The notes: a model not told the origin generated them from the letters alone. A stretch of 11,943 nt of DNA from an uncultured Alphaproteobacteria bacterium (GCA_944391365.1 CALXTH010000054.1:1-11943); one strand, 5' to 3'; positions 1 to 7,870 are shown, counted from the stretch's first letter. Numbers and translations: made by a program.

Positions 1-788
1 TTTTACTTATCGGGACAAGTTTGTCCTTTTTACCAACTTTGTCTTTTGCTCAATGTGTGGCGACACAGGATTGTGCGACTTTGGGTTATACCGAAACCTC
101 CTGCAACGGCGGCAAAGGTGTCAAATGCCCCTTTGGCAACAAATGGGCCTGTTTGCCAACAGAAGCTGAAATTTGCAAGAAAAATGGATTTACAGAATCC
201 TGTACCGGTACCGGACAATCAGGCTCGGGAAAATCCTGTGGCGGGTTATATGCCGAATGTTCTTGTGATTCAAGTTATCAATATGCGTGCTCAGGTACCG
301 GCTACGCCGGTGGTGTAGGCTCTGCCTGCGGTGGCAAATATGCTCAATGTACATGTGCAAGTGGCTATGAGTGGACAAATGGAGCTTGTCAGAGCTATAA
401 TGGGGAGGCTGTTGGTGATCTGTATTATTGTAATGGTAAGGTTGTCGGTGTTAAAACTGGAGATATGGATTTTTATGTTGCAATGGAAGATTTGGGTATT
501 ATTTACTGGGAAAATGCTAAAAGTCAATGTTCTAGTTATATATTTTGTAATAATGCTAGGGGTACATTACCATCACTAAATCAACTAAAAGCAGTCTATA
601 CTAATAAATCAACCATTAATAATTTGCTTTTAACAAACAATGGCATGAAATTGGTAGAAACATATCATATGCTGTCTGATAGCATTGGAACCTTTGGTAT
701 TTGCAGTATAAATATGTCCAATGGAGAGATGCCTTATGGACACTGTATCGGCAACTCTCATGTTCGGCCGGTGCTGGTGGATTATTAA
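1..788 (+). CDS. Secreted cysteine-rich repeat protein, 5' end cut by window edge
   Basis: The open frame runs in from the left edge and ends at TAA 786-788; about 261 residues are visible. The TTG at 21 is not the true start: the frame stays open upstream, and the paralogue at 10565-11374 starts a few codons earlier, so the ATG lies just outside the window. Visible residues contain the end of a signal peptide (hydrophobic LLIGTSLSFLPTLSFA, then QC), a cysteine-dense region with two ~30-residue tandem repeats (pattern C-x-G-x-G, CGGxYAxCxC, SxY), then a ~130-residue C-terminal domain ending in an INMSNG...HVRPV segment. That ending resembles DUF1566/Lcl-type C-terminal domains (inference). 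The protein is probably exported and disulfide-bonded. The 3' half is clearly more AT-rich than the 5' half, and the C-terminal domain differs strongly from the paralogue. The exact role is unknown. Confidence 0.8.
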   Translation, partial: LLIGTSLSFLPTLSFAQCVATQDCATLGYTETSCNGGKGVKCPFGNKWACLPTEAEICKKNGFTESCTGTGQSGSGKSCGGLYAECSCDSSYQYACSGTGYAGGVGSACGGKYAQCTCASGYEWTNGACQSYNGEAVGDLYYCNGKVVGVKTGDMDFYVAMEDLGIIYWENAKSQCSSYIFCNNARGTLPSLNQLKAVYTNKSTINNLLLTNNGMKLVETYHMLSDSIGTFGICSINMSNGEMPYGHCIGNSHVRPVLVDY

Positions 789-809
789 GTTTTAGTTTCT
801 TTAAATCCA

Positions 810-832
810 AAGCCCGGTTTTTGGCCGGGCTT
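810..832. terminator. Bidirectional-type intrinsic terminator hairpin
   Basis: AAGCCCGG (810-817) pairs perfectly with CCGGGCTT (825-832) around a 7-nt loop, giving an 8-bp GC-rich stem. It lies 21 nt after the stop of the plus-strand cysteine-rich gene and 26 nt beyond the stop of the convergent minus-strand lipoprotein gene, so it could serve both. The T-tract after the stem is weak on both strands, which lowers certainty. Confidence 0.6.
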
Positions 833-858
833 GGTTATCTTATGCAAACATTGGCAAG

Positions 859-1017
859 TTACCACTGGACGCCTTCGTAGCAACGGGACGGGTGTTTGTC
901 GCAATAGTCGTTTTCACTTCCCATTTCATGCAGATTGACACGATCTTCCGGAAAATTTCCGACTTCAACACAGCCGGAAAGCAGCAACAGACCAATAAAC
1001 AGCAAAACCTTTTTCAT
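859..1017 (-). CDS. Small putative lipoprotein (52 aa)
   Basis: A 52-codon ORF starts at ATG (1015-1017) and ends at TAA (859-861). It begins MKKVLLFIGLLLLSGC: a basic n-region, a hydrophobic stretch and a lipobox LSGC with Cys16, so mature lipidation at Cys16 is predicted, leaving a 37-residue acidic tail. The tail carries two further cysteines in CDKHPSRC near the C-terminus. A good Shine-Dalgarno AAAGGA lies 7-8 nt upstream and overlaps the stop codon of the preceding membrane-protein gene, which suggests translational coupling. The residue after the lipid Cys is Val, not Asp, so outer-membrane sorting would be expected under the E. coli rule. I do not recognise the family. Small entericidin-like or structural lipoproteins are possible comparisons, but nothing here shows it. 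Confidence 0.72.
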   Translation of the reverse strand: MKKVLLFIGLLLLSGCVEVGNFPEDRVNLHEMGSENDYCDKHPSRCYEGVQW

Positions 1018-1028
1018 TTTCGTATCCT

Positions 1029-1397
1029 TTAAAATATAATGTTGTAACCAATAAACACCAACAGTATAATCATTAATCTGGCAATATAACGGAGCCAGAC
1101 ACTTTTGTCATATTCGGCCGCACTCCGCCATGTTCCGGAGATGATGATCATGCTGTACCAGACAAAAGCCGCGAGGCAGGCCAGATAGCAGACCGTTAAG
1201 ACAACGATTCCGGTATTCATGTTCAGCGGATGAAAATATTTGGTATAATACAGCCACAGGCTTATCCCGTTGAGTTTTGGCGCCAGAAGCCCGCCGAACA
1301 AACGAGCCGCAAACACGATCAGCGCCAAGCCCAAGACCCCGAACTTCCAAAAGGTGCTGCTCAGGCTCAGTTCTCCGGACATCAGTTTTTTCAGCAT
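1029..1397 (-). CDS. Small integral membrane protein, unknown function (122 aa)
   Basis: The ORF starts at ATG 1395-1397 with a strong SD (AAAGGG) about 6 nt upstream and stops at TAA 1029-1031. Three hydrophobic segments are visible: roughly residues 17-38 (FWKFGVLGLALIVFAARLFGGLL), 60-86 and 104-121 (ARLMIILLVFIGYNIIF). This gives a polytopic inner-membrane protein with short loops. The N-terminus MLKKLMSGELSLSSTFWKFGV recalls small uncharacterised proteobacterial membrane proteins with a similar opening, but I cannot assign a function. It sits 77 nt downstream of sdaA and only 11 nt upstream of the lipoprotein gene, so the last two genes probably form a unit, either at the tail of the operon or with their own promoter. 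Confidence 0.72.
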   Translation of the reverse strand: MLKKLMSGELSLSSTFWKFGVLGLALIVFAARLFGGLLAPKLNGISLWLYYTKYFHPLNMNTGIVVLTVCYLACLAAFVWYSMIIISGTWRSAAEYDKSVWLRYIARLMIILLVFIGYNIIF

Positions 1398-1474
1398 TTA
1401 TTCCCTTTCTTTTGATAACTTTAATTGATTTTTGCGCAACTTCCGCCGCAAAGCAAGCAAAAAGTTTAAATTCA

Positions 1475-2857
1475 TCAACAAGTTGCCACATTAATCGCCA
1501 AACCGCCGAGCGAGGTTTCTTTATATTTGTTCTGCATATCACGCCCGGTGTCAAACATGGTTTTTATCACACTGTCGAGTGAAACAAAGTGGCGGCCGTT
1601 GCCCCGTAATGCCAGACGTGCCGAATTGACTGCTTTGACCGCGCCCATGGCATTGCGTTCAATACAGGGAACCTGCACCAGTCCGCCGACCGGATCGCAA
1701 GTCAGTCCCAGATTGTGTTCCATGGCGATTTCCGCCGCATTTTCAATTTGTGCCAAATTGCCGCCCATTGCCGCAGACAAGCCGGCCGCCGCCATTGAAC
1801 ACGCGACACCGACTTCTCCCTGACAACCAACTTCGGCGCCGGAAATTGAGGCATTGGTCCGATAAAGGCTACAGACTGCCGAAGCTGTCAACATAAAGAC
1901 TTTTATTCCTTCTTCTTTTCCGAAAGGGGATTTAACATGGGCATAGCGTTCAAAATAGCGGCTGACGGACGGGATAATTCCGGCTGATCCCATTGTCGGC
2001 GCTGTTACGATTTGGCCGCCGGCTGCATTTTCTTCGGCAACAGCAAAGCCCCACAGATTAATCCAGTCTATGATTTGCAACGGGTCATAATCATTGGTAA
2101 TGAATTTTTCCTCCAGACGGCGGTAAATCTCCCTGGCGCGGCGTTTGATGTTCAACCCGCCGGGCAAAACACCTTCGGCTTTCATTCCGCGGTCTACGGC
2201 ATTTTGCATAATGCGGTAAATTTTCATAATGCCTTCGTCAACTTTTTCACGACCATGGATGGCACATTCATTGGCATAAACGATTTCGGCAATTGTTTTG
2301 CTTTCTTTTTCGCAGATTTCACGCAGTTCCTTAAAGCTGTTGAAATCATAGGGAATATTATAGGCCGGACGCTCAATCCGCCGGGCGATTTCGTCCTGCC
2401 GGGCAATAGTACCGCCGCCAACGGAAAAATATACTTCTTCAAGCAGCAAGTTGCCCTCTTTATCAAAGCTTTTGAAACGCATGCCGTTAGAATGTTCGGG
2501 CAGAAAAGTCTTTTTATCAAAAATGACATCTTTTTCCAAATCAAATGGTATCGCGACTTTTTGATCCAGATGGATAATTTTGTCTTGTTCAACGGCATTA
2601 ACATAGGGAATTTCCGGATTGACGGCTTCGGCTTCCAACCCCATCAGACCATAGACGATGGCTTTGACGGTTCCGTGGCCGATGCCGGTCAGTGCCAATG
2701 ACCCGTAAAGCGTGATTTCCAATGACGACACTTGGTCAAACAATCCCCGTGCATAGAGGTTTTCGACATAGCGTTTGGCCGCGCGCATCGGCCCGACGGT
2801 GTGCGAGCTGGACGGCCCGATCCCCACCGAAAAAATTTCAAAATAGCTGTAATACAT
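1475..2857 (-). CDS. sdaA: L-serine ammonia-lyase (dehydratase), iron-sulfur, single-chain
   Basis: This enzyme deaminates L-serine to pyruvate and ammonia in the cytoplasm using an oxygen-sensitive [4Fe-4S] cluster. The 460 residues match the usual length of the single-chain bacterial type (about 455-460). The N-terminal beta domain (about 1-165) opens with the family hallmark SVGIGPSSSHTVGPMRAA (10-27). The C-terminal alpha domain (about 185-460) carries the cluster cysteines C345 (EVGCQGEVG), C387 (LTCDPVGG) and C398 (QVPCIERN). The chain ends in Cys460, corresponding to the C-terminal cysteine that in the Legionella enzyme folds back onto the cluster. The ATG overlaps the stop of the upstream M49 gene by one base (TAATG), with AGGA about 11 nt upstream, so translational coupling is likely. 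Residues and length are seen; the reaction is family knowledge. Confidence 0.97.
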   Translation of the reverse strand: MYYSYFEIFSVGIGPSSSHTVGPMRAAKRYVENLYARGLFDQVSSLEITLYGSLALTGIGHGTVKAIVYGLMGLEAEAVNPEIPYVNAVEQDKIIHLDQKVAIPFDLEKDVIFDKKTFLPEHSNGMRFKSFDKEGNLLLEEVYFSVGGGTIARQDEIARRIERPAYNIPYDFNSFKELREICEKESKTIAEIVYANECAIHGREKVDEGIMKIYRIMQNAVDRGMKAEGVLPGGLNIKRRAREIYRRLEEKFITNDYDPLQIIDWINLWGFAVAEENAAGGQIVTAPTMGSAGIIPSVSRYFERYAHVKSPFGKEEGIKVFMLTASAVCSLYRTNASISGAEVGCQGEVGVACSMAAAGLSAAMGGNLAQIENAAEIAMEHNLGLTCDPVGGLVQVPCIERNAMGAVKAVNSARLALRGNGRHFVSLDSVIKTMFDTGRDMQNKYKETSLGGLAINVATC

Positions 2858-4569
2858 TAAAAGTGCATCCTGATCTCTTTATATGGTTTTAAGCCCAGAT
2901 GTTTGTGGACTCCGGCTATATAATCATGCAAATCACCCCAGGTTGTGTTGCGTTCAATAAACGCTTTGGCTTTTTCAGGTGATTTTGACAGCTGAATGGC
3001 TATGGTTTCTTCAAGAATTTTATGCATAACTTCCGGCATTTTATCAAAATGAACCACCAGTTTGCGATCGGCGTCAAATTCTATTGCACCATGTTCAAGC
3101 AGATAGTTAAAATGGATTAAATCGCCGGTACGGTGCGGCTGGGTCGGTCCCGGTCTGGATTTGAGCAGCAGGCGGACAATCCAGGTCACATAAACTTCTT
3201 TCAGGATTTGTTCCGAAATAATACCGGCTTTGGCATATTCGGGCATGAATGTTATGGAAACAACGTCGGCTTTGTTTTCTTCAATCGTATGCTTATAGAG
3301 GCCGAGAGCATTCTGATAAGAACTGTCGGGCCCGAGAGAATGGCCGTTTTCATGTCCGATGACAAAAATATGCTCGGCTTCGGGATTAAAATATTTGTGA
3401 AAATCCTGACGGACCAATGCATTTAACATTTCTGTCTCGCGTTGTTTGTCCCGGCTCATTCTGACCTGGCGGTGATACACATTGCGCCGGCCGCCACCGG
3501 TTTTGATTGACAATTTGTCATTGTTGGGCAGATTTTGCGCCGTGGTAATGGCTCCGCGACACTGGGCGTAATCACCGCAAAGTGCTGCCAAATCGACATC
3601 AACCATTGTTTGTTTCAGTTCATCTCCTTTGGCTACATTTTGTTCATAGCGGTCTGCATAAGGCATCAGCCCGGCCAGTTTTTTCATGTGGTCTTTAAAT
3701 TTCAACAGCAGTGCCGTTCCTTCCCGGTTGACAATACCGACACGAACTCCGAGCATGTCTTTGGCATTAACTTCTATTCCCCGGTCGGCCAGCATGGTCG
3801 CGAGCCCGGCGTTTTCACAGATGGTTCCGCTCATGCCGTCATCATAATTTTCGCGGCTCAAGGTGAACTCCAGCGGGCTGTCCTGCAAGATTGCCCAATG
3901 TTTGTCCGCCAGCATATCCATATCTTCATTGTTTTGCAGCAGAGCCTGAACCTGCCAACCAAGGTAATCTTTAAATGCGGGATCGGTACAGTAATGAGCC
4001 GCCAGCTCAAGCTGATTGGCCGCCTCGGAAAACTCTTTGGCAAAATATTCCGTATAATCAATTGCTTTCAATTCGTCTCCCTGGCGGCGCACCATGGTTC
4101 GGACGCTCAATATCCGGCGGACCTCGTCATCTTTGCCCTGCTCCAGCATTTTTTTGATTATCCGGTGAAATTCATCCGCGCTCATATCCACCGGATAAAA
4201 ATTCCGGCCAGGAAAACCATGTACGTTTTTGAAGATTTCAACGGGTTTCGGATCTATGCCGTTCAAACCTTCAACACCGTTAAAAGAATTGAATAATTTC
4301 AGCGCTTTTGCCGCATGGGTGTTGTCTGCCGCAGCCTTTTCCAAACCCTTTTTCAGCAGACGATTCAAGTGATGATCCTGTTCAAGGGAGACATTATTGA
4401 TGATTTTTCCGGCATTGACCAGATATTGCAGGGCTTTTTTATCCCCTTCGGCCAGAGCCTGATAACCGGGAAAATTTTTATCAATCAGTTCAATTACGAC
4501 GGTTTGCCGATTAAGAATTTCATCAAGTTCTTCTTCACTCAGAGCAATATCATATCCGTTAATCTGCAT
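2857..4569 (-). CDS. M49 family (dipeptidyl peptidase III-like) zinc metallopeptidase
   Basis: This 570-residue protein without a signal peptide is probably a cytoplasmic zinc peptidase that removes dipeptides from the N-terminus of short peptides. The zinc site is visible: H406-E407-N-G-H410 followed by SLGP, then E430-E431-N-K-A-D435, matching the M49 arrangement of a histidine motif followed about 20 residues later by EExxAD. E431 would be the third zinc ligand and E407 the catalytic base. The first motif is a pentapeptide HEXXH, not the HEXXGH hexapeptide of classical DPP III; pentapeptide members of the family are known. The gene overlaps the Memo-AMMECR1 gene by 11 nt and sdaA by 1 nt, and has an SD (GGAGA) upstream. 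The M49-like domain of plant and bacterial Nudix-linked proteins is the main alternative, but no Nudix box is seen here. Confidence 0.85.
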   Translation of the reverse strand: MQINGYDIALSEEELDEILNRQTVVIELIDKNFPGYQALAEGDKKALQYLVNAGKIINNVSLEQDHHLNRLLKKGLEKAAADNTHAAKALKLFNSFNGVEGLNGIDPKPVEIFKNVHGFPGRNFYPVDMSADEFHRIIKKMLEQGKDDEVRRILSVRTMVRRQGDELKAIDYTEYFAKEFSEAANQLELAAHYCTDPAFKDYLGWQVQALLQNNEDMDMLADKHWAILQDSPLEFTLSRENYDDGMSGTICENAGLATMLADRGIEVNAKDMLGVRVGIVNREGTALLLKFKDHMKKLAGLMPYADRYEQNVAKGDELKQTMVDVDLAALCGDYAQCRGAITTAQNLPNNDKLSIKTGGGRRNVYHRQVRMSRDKQRETEMLNALVRQDFHKYFNPEAEHIFVIGHENGHSLGPDSSYQNALGLYKHTIEENKADVVSITFMPEYAKAGIISEQILKEVYVTWIVRLLLKSRPGPTQPHRTGDLIHFNYLLEHGAIEFDADRKLVVHFDKMPEVMHKILEETIAIQLSKSPEKAKAFIERNTTWGDLHDYIAGVHKHLGLKPYKEIRMHF

Positions 4570-6184
4570 TCTCTTTTATCTCCACTGTATAAAAACGATA
4601 AACCTTGATTTTATCCGACCAATAGCTCGGGGTCATTCCGGCTTTGAGCTTTAAGTTATTCAGGAATTCCCGCTTATCGGGAAGCTCTTTCCAGACTGAG
4701 GGCAAAAACAGAGCCTGCCGGTCTCCGGAACGCAGGACTATTCCATCTGTTCCCGCCTGAATTTGTTTTAGGAGATCTTCTTCATCCCGGTAGCGAATCC
4801 GTTCATAACCGGTCAGAAGAGATATGGTGACATCTATTTTTGAAAGTTCTTTGGGGCTGAGCGGGGAAAAGCGTTTGTCATCCATTGCCGCCGCATAAGT
4901 GTTGGCGGCGACATCTCCCGCAATACTCTGGTGACGAACAACTGTTCCGATACAGCCGCGCAATTTGCCGTTTTGTATCAGGGTAACAAAAGAGGCGCCT
5001 TTATTGAAAAGCGTGTTGTCATAATCACCGCGGGCGGGCGAATATTCCCGGTCATACAAGACAGCTTCTTCCAATGAGATTTTAGCTATTTTCATCAGCT
5101 CTGCGCCATACATCCGGGCAAAGTCCTCCAGTGATTTTTTGTCGCCGGCAATGGAATCGCCTTTTTCGGTGTCTGTCTCCCCGGGACTGAAGCTCCAGGC
5201 TCCGTAGCCGACGACACTGTCCAAACGTCCTATGACATCTCCGGAATTCAGCAGATCAAGCATTTCGGGCGTGAGTTTGAGCTCTTTGGCCAAAATCAGA
5301 GCCGCGTTAATTCCGGTGGCTCCACAAGACTGATGACCGGATAAACCGGCTTCTTTATTTTTAATCTGTTCGGCCGTCCGGTTGTCTATTTTTCCGGCGG
5401 TGGCATAATCATAGTAATGCGACAAGTCGGCCGAGAAAATCAGCAGAGTATCCGGTGCCAAAAGATAAGGCCGGAGCGCAGCCGCCAAATTTTCAGGAGA
5501 AATATCACCATAAATCAGCGGCACAATTTTGAAAGACGGCAAAACCTTTTGCAAAAACGGAAGTTGGACTTCCAGCGCGTGTTCTTTGGCATGGGCTTTA
5601 TCAAAAAAACGAAATCCCGGTATGGTCGCAAGTTTATGACTTATCTCCTGATTGACCGTGATCCGGCCAAGCGGTGTGGCAAAGGTTGCGGCATCAGACA
5701 AAGCGGCTCCGCGAAAGGCCACCTGATGAGACGGGCCGACCAGAATAACGTTGCGGATTTTAGGCGCAAAAGGTTTTAAGGTCAGGTAGGCTTTGGCTGC
5801 CACTGCAGCAGAATAATCATATCCGGCATGCGGCACAATCAGTATTTTCGGCTGTACCGGGAACTGATCCAGCGGCCGGGAATGGCTCAAATAGCTGTCG
5901 AGCTGCCGATCCAGTAAAAATTTATCCGCAGGGTAAAAAAGCCCTGCCACAACAGGTTCACGGTTGCGTTCAACATATTCTTCGGGAATCGTATAGTCTG
6001 TGATGGATTGAGAATTGGATGCCATGTGTTTGCTCAAACTGCAATAGTTCAGAATTAAGATAAGCAGAACAATAACGGCGATCAGGACATAATGGAAAAT
6101 ACGGGAATAATCAATGTCTGATTTGTTACTCAAGAGAGCCTCCGAAATTGTCTGTTGTTTTGTAATGACCTGATCATAAGCCAT
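4559..6184 (-). CDS. Membrane-anchored Memo-AMMECR1 fusion (AmmeMemoRadiSam B+A)
   Basis: This 541-residue two-domain protein has an N-terminal hydrophobic segment (about 29-48, VLIAVIVLLILIL). The Memo domain (about 73-335) carries PHAGYDY (H119), GPSH (H153), SADLSHYYDY (D253, H256) and C287 in SCGATG. These positions correspond to the metal-binding residues of human MEMO1 (H49, H81, D189, H192, C244), so the site looks intact. The AMMECR1 domain (about 352-538) carries its signature LRGCIG (408-413). In many bacteria and archaea these are separate proteins B and A next to a radical SAM partner; here they are fused and no radical SAM gene is in the window. The biochemical role of the system is unsettled. 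The start sits 6 nt after the HAD gene's stop, with a poor SD, so coupling is likely. Met54 would be an alternative start lacking the anchor. Confidence 0.9.
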   Translation of the reverse strand: MAYDQVITKQQTISEALLSNKSDIDYSRIFHYVLIAVIVLLILILNYCSLSKHMASNSQSITDYTIPEEYVERNREPVVAGLFYPADKFLLDRQLDSYLSHSRPLDQFPVQPKILIVPHAGYDYSAAVAAKAYLTLKPFAPKIRNVILVGPSHQVAFRGAALSDAATFATPLGRITVNQEISHKLATIPGFRFFDKAHAKEHALEVQLPFLQKVLPSFKIVPLIYGDISPENLAAALRPYLLAPDTLLIFSADLSHYYDYATAGKIDNRTAEQIKNKEAGLSGHQSCGATGINAALILAKELKLTPEMLDLLNSGDVIGRLDSVVGYGAWSFSPGETDTEKGDSIAGDKKSLEDFARMYGAELMKIAKISLEEAVLYDREYSPARGDYDNTLFNKGASFVTLIQNGKLRGCIGTVVRHQSIAGDVAANTYAAAMDDKRFSPLSPKELSKIDVTISLLTGYERIRYRDEEDLLKQIQAGTDGIVLRSGDRQALFLPSVWKELPDKREFLNNLKLKAGMTPSYWSDKIKVYRFYTVEIKENAD

Positions 6185-6190
6185 CAGGAT

Positions 6191-6865
6191 TTAATTTTTC
6201 GCTAACCGAAGAGCATTTAAGAGCGCCTTAAAATCGGAAAAATACATAATATTTCCGGCAGACGGCGCCTCATCATCCCAGATAGAACGGTGAACCCTGA
6301 CCGGCAGAGCCCCGGCATCAAGTGCGGCGGTGCTGTCCTGAGGACTGTCGCCAATCATCCAAGTGTTTTGCGGTGAGATTTCTTCCGGAGAAAGGTAATC
6401 TTTCAGAGTATAGACGATCTGCTGTCCGGAGGGCTTATCCGCCGGCGCTTCGTGGCCGCAGACAATGTTGCAAAATCTGTTCCGATCGTAAAGCAGTGGT
6501 AATTCATATTCCAGCAGGCAGCGTTCTTTGTTGGTGACAATCATCATTTTTATACCGCGACGGGCAAAAAATTCCAAAACATCTTTGGCACCGGGGAATG
6601 CGGTTAATTTTTTCGGCACGATGCTTTTGTATATCTGCCGGTATTCTTCATAAGCGGTATCGGCATCCGCTCCGAATATTCGGGGAAAATTGTCTTTGAA
6701 AGACAAATTGCGATCTCGTTTTTCCTTGGAAATCTTCCAAGGCGGAAGGCCGCGTCCGGCCAACACCCGGTCAATTGCAGCGACCAGAGAACTGCGGCTT
6801 TCTGCCAGCGTATTATCCCAGTCAAACAGAACAAAACGGAGTTTTGATATATCCAGCCCGGACAT
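6191..6865 (-). CDS. HAD-superfamily phosphatase (phosphoglycolate phosphatase-like)
   Basis: All four HAD motifs are present in 224 residues. Motif I is FDWDNT (D15 nucleophile, D17 acid/base), motif II is VTNK (T111), motif III lysine is in ADKPSG (K144) and motif IV is IGDSPQD (D173, D177). The helical insert between motifs I and II (about 20-90) is a C1-type cap, as in phosphoglycolate and nucleotide phosphatases of the Gph/YjjG kind. It is cytoplasmic. The substrate cannot be read from sequence; small phosphorylated metabolites such as 2-phosphoglycolate or nucleotides are plausible. The ATG overlaps the stop of the upstream HD gene by one base (TGATG), with AAGG about 10-13 nt upstream, so the two hydrolases are probably translated together. 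Confidence 0.9.
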   Translation of the reverse strand: MSGLDISKLRFVLFDWDNTLAESRSSLVAAIDRVLAGRGLPPWKISKEKRDRNLSFKDNFPRIFGADADTAYEEYRQIYKSIVPKKLTAFPGAKDVLEFFARRGIKMMIVTNKERCLLEYELPLLYDRNRFCNIVCGHEAPADKPSGQQIVYTLKDYLSPEEISPQNTWMIGDSPQDSTAALDAGALPVRVHRSIWDDEAPSAGNIMYFSDFKALLNALRLAKN

Positions 6866-7848
6866 CAGCCAACCTTGTTCAGTTTAATGCCGCATTTTTT
6901 TATATTTTTTTCGGAGAGGGCTATAATCTGCTTTTCAAGTTCAATTAAGACCGGCTCGTTTAATTCGGCAATCTGTGGCTTGTATTCCAACGCCAAACGG
7001 TAATATACTTCTCCGTTGGGGCAGTCCGCCCAATAGCGGACATCGCCGTCATTATACCGGTTGGCCTGCCAGTTGGCATCAAGTTTATCGGCAATCCAGA
7101 CTATTTGTGTTTCAGGCGTTTCCCGCGCTTCATATTCTTCAAAGGCATTGTAAACAATATTATTGAACGGTGCCGGAAAAGAAACACGGTAGTACATGAT
7201 AGCCTCAAGTTCTTTGCGTTTTTTCTCCAATTTCAACCCCGGATTGGTAATTTGTGCTGATAAGGAGAGGTCTCCGCTCCGGGCTTCAGCCAAATCATGG
7301 AGCAAAGCAATTTCAAGCAGTCTGCCGAGAGCAACTTCCGTTTTAAGGTGCGGATGAATCAAGGCAAGCCAGATACAAAGTTTGATGATATGAGCTGTAT
7401 CGTTTTCATGCTCTCCGGATGAAAGCAGGTTGTCCCGCTCGACTTTATCCAGCCGACCGACGGTCTGGAAAAGCTCATCCATTTGCGGCAGCAGCGGCTG
7501 AACCTGTGCAAACTCTTTATACAATGCAAATTTTTCATTGAACATTTCATCCGGCCAGTTGTCATTGAGTTTGGACAATGCGGCAACAACTTTGCATTCT
7601 TTGGTTCTGTTCTTTTTTAATTCGGCTTCCTGTCCGGCAAAGACTTCAGGCAAGATCCCGGCGTAATATTTCGCGAACGCCAGTTCAAGTATTTTTTCAC
7701 GATTGAGTTTGGGATTGAGGTATGGCGCAGACATCATGCACAGATATCCCAGCCGCAGGCAGCTTTGCAGATTTTTTTTGCCTTTTCCGGCAATATGTTT
7801 TTCAAAAGCAGAAAGGGAAGTCAATATAGAATCGGCAATTTCTTTCAT
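6865..7848 (-). CDS. HD-domain phosphohydrolase (YfbR/HDDC2-like) with degenerate second HD repeat
   Basis: The C-terminal half (about 145-315) is a canonical HD domain: H147 (HENDTAH), H184-D185 with E188 and D193 in LLHDLAEARSGD, and D254 in ADKLDAN. This HD...E...GD spacing is typical of 5'-deoxynucleotidase-like proteins (YfbR, HDDC2), which hydrolyse nucleoside monophosphates with a divalent metal; the substrate here is inferred. The N-terminal half (about 27-140) lines up with the C-terminal half (NPKLN with HPHLK, KILELAFAKYYAG with RLLEIALLHDLAE, GRLDKVE with ADKLDAN) but has lost the HD pair and the last aspartate, so it looks like a catalytically dead duplicate. At 327 residues it is well over YfbR length (about 200). 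The start has a strong SD AAAGGA (7855-7860). A terminator-like hairpin lies only 22 nt upstream. Confidence 0.87.
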   Translation of the reverse strand: MKEIADSILTSLSAFEKHIAGKGKKNLQSCLRLGYLCMMSAPYLNPKLNREKILELAFAKYYAGILPEVFAGQEAELKKNRTKECKVVAALSKLNDNWPDEMFNEKFALYKEFAQVQPLLPQMDELFQTVGRLDKVERDNLLSSGEHENDTAHIIKLCIWLALIHPHLKTEVALGRLLEIALLHDLAEARSGDLSLSAQITNPGLKLEKKRKELEAIMYYRVSFPAPFNNIVYNAFEEYEARETPETQIVWIADKLDANWQANRYNDGDVRYWADCPNGEVYYRLALEYKPQIAELNEPVLIELEKQIIALSEKNIKKCGIKLNKVG

Positions 7849-7870
7849 GGCGGTTCCTTTGGTATTAAAA

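Noticed and set aside
21..23. TTG as start codon of the first gene
   Set aside because: The frame is open to the edge and the paralogue starts upstream; starting here would remove most of the signal peptide.
1431..1452. Terminator between sdaA and the small membrane protein
   Set aside because: The TTTGCG/CGCAAA stem is only 6 bp with a 10-nt loop and no T-tract on the minus strand.
2012..2701. 229-codon plus-strand frame inside sdaA
   Set aside because: It is antisense to the clear serine dehydratase, has Phe/Asn/Ile-rich low-complexity composition and no recognisable motif.
3535..4296. 253-codon plus-strand frame inside the M49 gene
   Set aside because: Shadow frame opposite a gene with an intact zinc site; no domain or SD.
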